Shown: positions 57,445-64,000 of the stretch, in pieces
Layout: every line of letters begins with the position of its first letter
How positions within the stretch are numbered: the first letter of the stretch is position 1
NCBI RefSeq assembly: GCF_900111765.1
Contig: NZ_FOIB01000004.1
Coordinates: 806,001 to 870,000, forward strand
Origin: Myxococcus fulvus
Lineage (GTDB): Bacteria > Myxococcota > Myxococcia > Myxococcales > Myxococcaceae
Reading direction: 5' to 3'
DNA length: 64,000 nt
Made by a program: the position numbers and the translations under genes
Notes under the pieces: generated by a model
Database searches by the model: none
Told to the model about the DNA's origin: nothing
What the model saw: only the letters and a program-made list of their open reading frames with translations

Positions 57445-57462
57445 GCACCTCGGCCGCGCGTC

Positions 57463-59325
57463 TCAGTCCTGGTAGCCCCGCGCCTGCAGGCGGAACAGGT
57501 GCGCGTAGCGGCCGTCCTTCGCCATCAGCTCGTCGTGGCTGCCCAGCTCGTCCACGCCGCCGTTGTGCAGCACCGCGATCTGGTCCGCCATCCGCACCGT
57601 GGAGAACCGGTGCGAAATCACGATGGCGATGCGGTCCGCCGCCAACGCCTGGAAGCGCTCGAACAACGCGTGCTCCGCCTCCGCGTCGATGCTCGCCGTC
57701 GGCTCGTCCAGAATCAGCACCTCCGCGTCGTCCCGCATGAACGCCCGCGCCACCGCCAGCTTCTGCCACTGCCCCGCCGACAGCTCCTGCCCCTTCTCGA
57801 ACCACCCGCCCAGCATCGTGTCGTACTGCCCCGGCAACGCCTCGATGACCCCGCTCGCCCCACCCAGCTGCGCCGCCTTCACGATGCGCTCCCGGTCCTC
57901 CAACGCCGGCACATGCCCCAACCCGATGTTCTCCGCCACGTTGAACTGGTAGCGCACGAAGTCCTGGAACACCGCCCCGAAGCGCGAGCGCAAATCCCCC
58001 ACGTCCATGTCCCGGATGTCCACGCCCCCGTACAGAATCGCCCCCTCCGTCGGCTCGTACAGCCGCAGCAGGAGCTTCACCAACGTGCTCTTCCCCGCCC
58101 CGTTCTCCCCCACCAACGCCAGCTTCTGCCCCGGCCGCAACGTCAACGACACGTGCCTCAACGCCCACGCCTCCTTCCCCGGATAGCGGAAGGACACGTC
58201 GCGCAACTCGATGTCGTTGGTGCGCCCCCGGGGCGCGGACTTCGGCGGCGACACCCGCGCCACCTCGCTGCCCGTCGGTATCTCCAGGTACATGAAGAGG
58301 TTGCTCATGAAGAGCGCGTCCTCGTACATGGAGCCCACGCTCGTCAGGATGCCCTGGAACGCCGCCTGCCCCTGACGGAACACCCCCAGGTACAACACCA
58401 TGTCACCCACGCTGATGGCCCCGTCCGCCGCGCGCCCCGCGACGAACAGGTAGCAGCCGTAGAACGCCGCCAGCGACAACAACCCCAACCCCAACCCCCA
58501 CCCCATCCGCTTGAAGGCCAGCGCCCGGTCCTCCGCGAAGAACTTGCGGAACAAATCCCGATAGCGCCCCAACACCAATTCCCCCAACCCGAAGAGCTTC
58601 ACCTCCTTCACGTGGCTGTCCCGCGTGAGGATCCACTCCAGGTAGTTGAGCTTGCGCCCCTCCGGCGCGCGCCACGAGTACAGCCGGAAGCCCGCCATCG
58701 CCAGCCGCGCCTCCGCGATGAACGCCGGAATCGACGCCGCCACCAGCACCACCACGCTCCACGGCGACAGCGCAATCAACAGCGCCGCGAACGTGGAGAG
58801 CGTTATCGCGTTGCGGACGATGGAGAACGCCTGCATCACCAGCGACAGCGGACGACTGCTCGCCTCGCGCCGGGCGTTCTGCATCTTGTCGTACGTCTCC
58901 GAGTCCTCGAAGTGCCGCAGCTCCAGCTCCAGCGCCTTCTTCAAGATGCGCTCGTTGAGCAGGTTGCCCAGGTTGGCGCGCAAGAGCTCCCGCGTCAGCG
59001 TCAGCCCGCGCTCCACCACCCCGGAGCCCAGCATCAGCGCGAACTCCAGCCCCACCAGGCCGTAGACACGCGAGTGCGCCTCGGCCGAGCCCTGCGCCGC
59101 CGCCACCACCGCGTCCACAATCAGCTTCCCCACCCAGGCGATGGCCGCCGGCAACACCGCCGCCACCAGCGTCAACAGCCCGAGCACGACGGCGCCCCGG
59201 GGGCTGGCCTGCCAGAAGATGCGGAACGTCCCGGGGAGCTGACGGAACAGGCTTCCGGCGCTCTTCAGCCGCTCCTTGAGGGAGCTCTTCGCGGGGAGGG
59301 TGGACTCGAGTGGACGGGGAGACAC
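57463..59325 (-). CDS. ABC exporter (fused permease and ATPase)
   Basis: The product has 620 residues. The N-terminal ~340 residues contain six membrane helices; the ATPase has Walker A G-E-N-G-A-G-K-S-T (about 402), signature L-S-A-G-Q-W (about 510), Walker B L-I-L-D-E-P-T-A-S-I-D and an S-H-R-F switch. It is a homodimer-type or half exporter. The substrate cannot be told from the sequence. It is convergent with the small membrane-protein gene. Confidence 0.93.
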   Translation of the reverse strand: MSPRPLESTLPAKSSLKERLKSAGSLFRQLPGTFRIFWQASPRGAVVLGLLTLVAAVLPAAIAWVGKLIVDAVVAAAQGSAEAHSRVYGLVGLEFALMLGSGVVERGLTLTRELLRANLGNLLNERILKKALELELRHFEDSETYDKMQNARREASSRPLSLVMQAFSIVRNAITLSTFAALLIALSPWSVVVLVAASIPAFIAEARLAMAGFRLYSWRAPEGRKLNYLEWILTRDSHVKEVKLFGLGELVLGRYRDLFRKFFAEDRALAFKRMGWGLGLGLLSLAAFYGCYLFVAGRAADGAISVGDMVLYLGVFRQGQAAFQGILTSVGSMYEDALFMSNLFMYLEIPTGSEVARVSPPKSAPRGRTNDIELRDVSFRYPGKEAWALRHVSLTLRPGQKLALVGENGAGKSTLVKLLLRLYEPTEGAILYGGVDIRDMDVGDLRSRFGAVFQDFVRYQFNVAENIGLGHVPALEDRERIVKAAQLGGASGVIEALPGQYDTMLGGWFEKGQELSAGQWQKLAVARAFMRDDAEVLILDEPTASIDAEAEHALFERFQALAADRIAIVISHRFSTVRMADQIAVLHNGGVDELGSHDELMAKDGRYAHLFRLQARGYQD

Positions 59326-59376
59326 GTCCCCCGTTCATAACGCGCTCACCCGACATCCGCTCGAAAGAGCCGCCCC

Positions 59377-60309
59377 TCACCCCACCGCGGGCCGCTCGTG
59401 TCGGGACACCAGGACGTCGCACGAGGACTGCGCCAGCACCCGCTCCGCCAGCAACGCCTCGTCCCCGGCCCCTCGCGGGCCCGCCAGCACCAGCAGGTCC
59501 GAGCCCAGCTCGACCGCGTGCGCCAGGAGCGCCTCGCCCGGCTCCCCGGAGCGCAGCCGGGCCTCCAGCTCGCACCCCGTCTCCCGGTACGGCGCCAGGA
59601 AGCGGGCGAGCTCCAGGCGCGCGTCGAGCTCGCGCTCATGGCGCAGCATCAGGAAGCGCTCCGGCGGTGCTCCCCGGGCCCGCAGCGCCGCCTCCTCCTC
59701 GCGCGTGTCCACCACGTGCAGCACGGACACCGGCGTCAGGGGACACAGCCGCATCGTCAGCTCCAGCGCCCGCCGGGACTCGCGCGTGAAGTCCACCGCG
59801 ACCAGGGGGTTCTCATACGGCCTCGCCGGATGGGGCAGCACCGCCAGCATCGACGTGTCCAGCCGACGCAGCGCGCGCCGCACCATCGAGCCCTCTCCCA
59901 GCGACCGGCCCGGCGTCAGCACCCGCTCACCGCCCAGCACCACCAGTTGCGCGCCCTGCTCGCGCGCCACCGCCGACAGCGCGTCCAGCGTGTCGCCCTG
60001 GCGCAGCTCCTCGCGCACCGTCACGTCCGGCCGGTGGCGCAGCCTCCGACACGCCGCGTGCACGGCCTTGCGCAGACAGCCGCCTCCCAACACCACGCCT
60101 CCGGGCGAGCCCTCCAGCACCGGCCCCGCGTGCAGCAGCGTGAAGGTGGCGCCCAGGCCCAGGGGCAACCGCAGCGCCCGGGACAGGGCGAGCTCGGAGC
60201 GCAGCGAGAAGTCCGTCGCCACCACCAGGCGCGTCAGCCCCCTGGGGCCCCGGAAGGTCCCCGCCTGCAGCAACGGAATATCCACACGGGTCAGCACATG
60301 CTGCCTCAT
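59377..60309 (-). CDS. Tandem universal stress protein
   Basis: The product has 310 residues with AAAGGAGG before the ATG at 60309; a GTG at 60312 precedes it. There are two UspA-like domains (about 22-140 and 155-305), each starting with V-V-A-T-D-F-S or L-V-A-V-D-F-T. The second domain keeps the G-x-R-G-A-G-D ATP-binding-like end. It is likely cytoplasmic, for stress survival. Confidence 0.88.
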   Translation of the reverse strand: MRQHVLTRVDIPLLQAGTFRGPRGLTRLVVATDFSLRSELALSRALRLPLGLGATFTLLHAGPVLEGSPGGVVLGGGCLRKAVHAACRRLRHRPDVTVREELRQGDTLDALSAVAREQGAQLVVLGGERVLTPGRSLGEGSMVRRALRRLDTSMLAVLPHPARPYENPLVAVDFTRESRRALELTMRLCPLTPVSVLHVVDTREEEAALRARGAPPERFLMLRHERELDARLELARFLAPYRETGCELEARLRSGEPGEALLAHAVELGSDLLVLAGPRGAGDEALLAERVLAQSSCDVLVSRHERPAVG

Positions 60310-60889
60310 CACGAGACCCTCCTTTCAATGGCCTTGCTGCTTCAGCGTCGGCGCCGTGGGGGCGGCGTGACACGCCCTCCCATGCGCCCGACATGGACCT
60401 GTCGCGAGCCATTGCCCGCCGGTCCGCCGCTCCTCGCGGCCCAGGCCCCGTGGAGCCCTCATCTCGAAGATTCAGGCGGCCGCGCCGGGATGCCACCCTC
60501 GCTCCGGGGACGCCGTGTGCACGAGCGGGCGAAGAAGCCCTCGCGCTCCCGTGCTCGCGTGTGACGGCCAGCGCCACACGACTCGTCCTGGGGTGAGGGT
60601 GGAGCACGACTCCTGTCCCACGGGGCCGTGCGGAGCAGGGGCGGACGCCCCCCTCACACCGTGGGGTGTCCCCCTGAAAAAACTCCAGGCGCGCCGCGTC
60701 CGTATCCCTCGCGGGAGTTCCACGCGCGCATTCCTGCCTGGAGATTGGCGCGCTTGGCACGTTCGCGGAGCAACAGAGCGTCTTCAGCGGGCCGCGCGGG
60801 GAGCGGCCGGAGCTTTGCAGAAGGGCTCCCACGACAGCGCGGTGGGTGGTGGCGGGATCGGACGGGAAGCTGAAGAAGGGGGAGGACCA
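60310..60889. other. Long gap without recognised gene
   Basis: About 580 bp between the stress gene and the 52-residue gene. Open frames are basic and low in coding character. A small hairpin (ACACC/GGTGT at 60656-60669) is seen. It should hold promoters for both divergent genes; a TGGCACG sequence near 60757 lacks the matching -12 element of a sigma-54 promoter. Confidence 0.5.
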
Positions 60890-61048
60890 ATGCGCGGCGT
60901 CATCACCGGAAGAGAGGTGGTCACCAATCTGGGTCTCATCTACCGAGAGTTCGGCGCGGGCTGTGTGCTGCGCTGCTTGTGGGTGATGCTCAGCGGGAAG
61001 ACCACGACGTTCCTCGAGGTGGCGTGTCCGCCCGAGGTCAAGCGCTAG
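60890..61048 (+). CDS. Small protein of 52 residues
   Basis: A 52-residue frame starts at an ATG with a strong GGGGGAGGA site 5 bp before it. The product starts M-R-G-V-I-T-G-R-E, has a hydrophobic/cysteine part (G-A-G-C-V-L-R-C-L-W-V-M-L) and ends basic. No family is recognised. The ribosome-binding site and the composition suggest it is real. It may belong with the stress genes on either side. Confidence 0.6.
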   Translation: MRGVITGREVVTNLGLIYREFGAGCVLRCLWVMLSGKTTTFLEVACPPEVKR

Positions 61049-61110
61049 CAACGGCGACGGGCCGCGAGGAGCGCCTCCCCGCGACCCGACCGTGTGCTCG
61101 TCGCTGAAAA

Positions 61111-61302
61111 TCAGGGCTCGTCGCGGCGCGGCTTGTCGTCGTCCACCGCGTCCCGGACGGCGCGCTTGGCGTCCTCCAGTTTCTCCTTGGCGTGGCCCTT
61201 GGCCGTGTCGACCTTGCCCTCGGCTTCCAGCGAGCGGTCGCCGGTGGCCGCGCCCACGGTCTCCTTGATCTTGCCCTTGGCCTTGTCGATCAACTCACCC
61301 AT
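61111..61302 (-). CDS. CsbD-family stress protein
   Basis: The product has 63 residues, with G-K-I-K-E-T-V-G and repeated E-G-K and A-K-G-x-A-K-E-K helices, the CsbD pattern of small, abundant general-stress proteins. AGGAGAG lies before the ATG. It is hydrophilic and has no membrane segment. Its promoter is in the 335-bp gap before the chemoreceptor gene. Confidence 0.92.
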   Translation of the reverse strand: MGELIDKAKGKIKETVGAATGDRSLEAEGKVDTAKGHAKEKLEDAKRAVRDAVDDDKPRRDEP

Positions 61303-61637
61303 GTCACTCTCCTGTGGCTGTGAGCTCGTGAGAGCCGTTGTGGAGTGAGTGTGGGCATGGCCCTGGAGTCGTGCAGGAGGGCCAGGCCGCTCGCCTGCTC
61401 GGGGGGCGGGGCTGGCCCCTTCCAGAAGCAGTCCCGCAATTCAAGGAAAATACCCAGACATTCAGGCGAGCGAAGCACGGCCACGGACTTGCGGAGGTGC
61501 GGCGGGCCCAGTGGAATGGGGGGAGCCCGAGACGCTCCCTGGTTGGAATCCTTCCCCCCTGCTGAAACGGGACATTGACGCAAGGCGCGCTGCCCCGCAC
61601 GCTGAAGTCACTGCCACCCCGGAGTCACTGCTTCCCG
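61303..61637. other. Divergent gap, no gene seen
   Basis: About 335 bp between csbD-like and chemoreceptor genes. It has no convincing coding frame and should hold both promoters, which I could not place. Confidence 0.5.
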
Positions 61638-63413
61638 ATGTCCACCCCTCCGCTTCCGACCCCTGGCGCGCTGTTCCGGCGGATGTACCTGTTGCGCTCC
61701 CTCATCACGACGGTGGCCTTCTGCCCGGCCCTGTACGTGGACATGCAATTGCTGTCACTGGAGGGGCCGAAGGCGACGCGCATCCTGCTGGGAGTCATCA
61801 CGCCGCTGGTGCTGGGGCTGTGCGCGGTGGCGCAGCCGATGGTGGTGCTGCCGTGGCTGCTGAAGCGGGCCATGGCGACAGAGGGGCGCCTGCGGGTGGA
61901 GCGGTTGATCCGCATCCCGTCGCAGCTGGCGTTCGGCGAGTCGATGGTGTCGTGGTTCATCGGCGGGGTGCTGTTCAACGGGGGCGTGGCGTTCCTGTTG
62001 GACCGGCCGATGTCGGTGGTGCCGGTGGGCGTGGCGGTGTCGATGAGCGCGGGGCTGTTCAGCAGCCCGCTGCTGTACATGCTCTATGAGCAGGTGCTGA
62101 TGCCCACGGTGCTGGACGCCTACCAGAAGGCGCCCAGCGCGCGGCCCGCCGGAGAGGGCTTCGCGCCCCGGCAGCTGTGGCTCCTGCCCGCCACCGTCGT
62201 CTCCGCGCTGCTCGTCACGTGTCTGACGAGCGTCGTCACGCTGAACCTGCGCATCGAGCGGGAGCTGGGGGCGCTGGCGAAGGACATCGAGTCGAAGGGC
62301 CAGGCCGCGTCGGCGGACCAGGTGCGCGCCACGGTGGCGCCGCTGCAGAGGGACCTGGTGCTGCCGGTCGTCATGTTCGGCGGCTACGCGGCGCTGGGCT
62401 CCATCCTCACGGCGGCGTGGGCGGCGCGGCGACTGGCCAAGGGCTCGCGCGCGGTGGGCGCGTCGCTGGAGGCGCTGGTGGAGGGCCGCGCGGCGCCGCC
62501 GCGGTGGGTGTCCACGGACGAGCTGGGAGACCTGGCCGCGACCACGTGGCAGCTCTACCAGCGGCTGCAGGAGCTGCCGCGCTCGCTGCGCACGTCGGCG
62601 GGGGACCTGGCGCAGGCGGGCACGCGGCTGTCGGAGGCGAGCAACCAGCAGAACCAGACGCTGTCGCGACAGGCGGCGGCGCTGCACCAGGCGCGCGCCA
62701 CGGCGCAGGAGATTCAGCAGGCGTCCCACGTGGCGGCCTCTCGCGCCACCAGCATCCTCCAGGTGGCCGAGCGCGCCGCCGCGGTGGGCCGGCTGGGCGA
62801 GGAGTCGCTGCAGGGCACCGAGAAGGGCCTCGCCTCCATCCGCGACATCGCCGACGGGCTGCATGGGCAGATGCAGGACCTGGAGCAGCGCGCGCGCGAG
62901 GTCGGCCGCGTGTCGGAGGTGGTGAAGGCGCTGGCGGACCAGTCGCACATGCTGGCCATCAACGCGGCCATCGAGGCCACGCGCGCGGGTGAGCACGGCA
63001 AGGGCTTCGGCGTGGTGGCGCGGCAGATGCGCGAGCTGGCGGACCAGTCCGTCCAGGCGACGAACCAGGTGCGCGGGCTGTTGGAGACGATGGCCTCTGC
63101 GGCCACCCAGGCCACGGCGATGACGGACCGGAGCGCGGCGGGCGTGGAGACGGCGCTGGCGCCGCTTCGCACCAGCGGCGAGCGGCTGCGCGAGTTGGCC
63201 ACGCTGTCGCGCGAGTCCGCGTCCGCGGTGCGGCAGATCGCCGAGGCCGTGGCCCAGCAGCACCAGGGCGTGGACCAGCTGTTCGCCGCCGTGCGAGAGC
63301 TGGATGAGCTGACCACGGACACGCTGCGCCACCTGGACACCACGCAGCAGGCGGCCGTCGCCGTCACCCACGCCACCGGACAGGTGTCGCAGCTGGCCCA
63401 GCGCTACGTCTGA
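61638..63413 (+). CDS. Methyl-accepting chemotaxis protein with multi-pass membrane part
   Basis: The product has 591 residues. The N-terminal ~260 residues have about six membrane segments and no long periplasmic loop, so the signal may be sensed in the membrane. The rest is a HAMP-like linker and a long helical signalling domain with the conserved tip L-A-I-N-A-A-I-E-A-T-R-A-G-E-H-G-K-G-F. It would couple to a CheA/CheW system for motility control; none is in this window. The frame is open upstream to 61575. Confidence 0.9.
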   Translation: MSTPPLPTPGALFRRMYLLRSLITTVAFCPALYVDMQLLSLEGPKATRILLGVITPLVLGLCAVAQPMVVLPWLLKRAMATEGRLRVERLIRIPSQLAFGESMVSWFIGGVLFNGGVAFLLDRPMSVVPVGVAVSMSAGLFSSPLLYMLYEQVLMPTVLDAYQKAPSARPAGEGFAPRQLWLLPATVVSALLVTCLTSVVTLNLRIERELGALAKDIESKGQAASADQVRATVAPLQRDLVLPVVMFGGYAALGSILTAAWAARRLAKGSRAVGASLEALVEGRAAPPRWVSTDELGDLAATTWQLYQRLQELPRSLRTSAGDLAQAGTRLSEASNQQNQTLSRQAAALHQARATAQEIQQASHVAASRATSILQVAERAAAVGRLGEESLQGTEKGLASIRDIADGLHGQMQDLEQRAREVGRVSEVVKALADQSHMLAINAAIEATRAGEHGKGFGVVARQMRELADQSVQATNQVRGLLETMASAATQATAMTDRSAAGVETALAPLRTSGERLRELATLSRESASAVRQIAEAVAQQHQGVDQLFAAVRELDELTTDTLRHLDTTQQAAVAVTHATGQVSQLAQRYV

Positions 63414-64000
63414 GCGAGCGCGGCTTCCTCTGGGGACACGGGCGGCTCGGGTTGGAGTCGCCCGTCGGGCCCCAGCACCGGGGCGCGCAGCAGCACCACC
63501 AGCCGGCCCACGAGCAGGCCCAGGCGGCCGAGGCGCTCGCGGGGCTCAGGGCCGTCCTGCTCGAAGCTCGCCGCGTCCAGGTAGGTGAGCTGGACCTCGG
63601 CCCTCGACTGGAGCGCGCCCACGCGGGTCTCCAGCGAGGTGAGCCGCGTGAGCAGGGCCTCGAGGAACTCCGTGGCCTGGCGGAGCGTCGCCGCGCAGGC
63701 GTCCAGCTGGCGCACGCGGGCCTCGTCGGTGTCCTCCACGGTGCTCGCGGCGGCCCACGGCGCCGCGGCCTCGAACAGGGAGACCCCATCGAGCACCACC
63801 GGGGCCGCGTCCTCCTGCAGCCAGCCTCGCTCCATCCACGTGAGCACGGGCTCCCAGCCGGGTGTCACGGGCGCGCCCGCGCCCAAAAGGGGCCACGCCC
63901 GGCGCGCGGCGCGGGAGACGGGCTCCGAGGGCAGCGCCTCCAGGGCCGCGAGGGCCTCGGGCGGGAGCACGTCCTCCCGCTTCGCATGCTCCCAGCGCTC
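63404..64000 (-). CDS. Helical protein of unknown function (cut at window edge)
   Basis: The reading frame is open to the window edge and its start lies outside. The visible ~198 residues are helical with a likely coiled coil in the middle (about 75 residues before the end of the visible part, rich in L, E, R). No known domain. It overlaps the end of the chemoreceptor gene by 10 bp on the other strand. Confidence 0.6.
   Translation of the reverse strand, partial: ERWEHAKREDVLPPEALAALEALPSEPVSRAARRAWPLLGAGAPVTPGWEPVLTWMERGWLQEDAAPVVLDGVSLFEAAAPWAAASTVEDTDEARVRQLDACAATLRQATEFLEALLTRLTSLETRVGALQSRAEVQLTYLDAASFEQDGPEPRERLGRLGLLVGRLVVLLRAPVLGPDGRLQPEPPVSPEEAALAQT

Noticed and set aside
60755-60775. 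A possible sigma-54 promoter (TGGCACG) before the small gene
   Set aside because: The -12 GC element is not at the needed distance.

Overview
This window looks like chromosomal DNA from a myxobacterium of the Myxococcus/Corallococcus type. It has very high GC content with third-position bias, many lipoproteins, and a large hybrid Ser/Thr kinase. It also carries an adjacent traA-traB pair, the cell-surface receptor system for outer-membrane exchange that is known only from myxobacteria, and TraA ends in a MYXO-CTERM-like tail. I saw no rRNA, tRNA, CRISPR array, transposase, integrase or phage gene. The content is mostly core plus lineage-specific genes. The genes at both window edges are cut.

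Layout. 1-8.2 kb: cut thioredoxin-like lipoprotein (-), dynamin-like GTPase, divergent DAC (DisA_N-like) protein, then traA and traB overlapping by 3 nt. 8.2-18.4 kb (-): Ig-like lipoprotein, HD-domain protein, HEAT-repeat protein, 1327-residue Ser/Thr kinase/AAA/TPR protein, and a DCC plus lipase-maturation-factor fusion. 18.5-27.5 kb: degenerate MBL protein, a translationally coupled amidinotransferase-superfamily enzyme plus unknown protein, a second dynamin-like GTPase overlapping antisense with an M23 peptidase, TetR with its operator and a fatty acid hydroxylase, pgi, and a membrane protein. 27.5-33.6 kb: hydrolases and SDR enzyme with AraC and LysR regulators, WGR-like and DoxX-like proteins. 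33.6-41.1 kb (-): beta-propeller/cytochrome c protein, cydAB, two small membrane proteins, ADP-ribosylglycohydrolase. 41.5-45.3 kb: a nitric-oxide response operon (truncated globin, ferredoxin-type reductase, NsrR, thioredoxin-fold protein) behind a perfect NsrR-type palindrome, then a flavin reductase divergent from an ArsR regulator. 45.3-49.7 kb (-): atpG, SPFH lipoprotein, atpD, secreted unknown protein, atpC. 50-64 kb: response regulator, SanA/YdcF protein, SUKH-domain protein with a histone-H1-like tail, thioredoxin, HEAT protein, beta-helix lipoprotein, DJ-1/PfpI protein, ABC exporter, universal stress protein, 52-residue small protein, CsbD, membrane chemoreceptor, and a cut gene.

How the genes work together. 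traAB would mediate recognition of kin and sharing of outer-membrane material. The globin, reductase and nsrR genes form a self-regulated NO-detoxification unit, and the nearby cydAB encodes a bd-type oxidase, a class often NO-tolerant. The F1-ATPase genes are split by two unrelated genes and lack atpA and atpH here. The best candidates for something undescribed are the SUKH/H1-like fusion, the HD and HEAT proteins that seem to share an N-terminal module next to the giant kinase, the divergent DAC protein, the amidinotransferase/unknown couple, and two regulator genes that each have a decayed copy of their own 3' end directly downstream.
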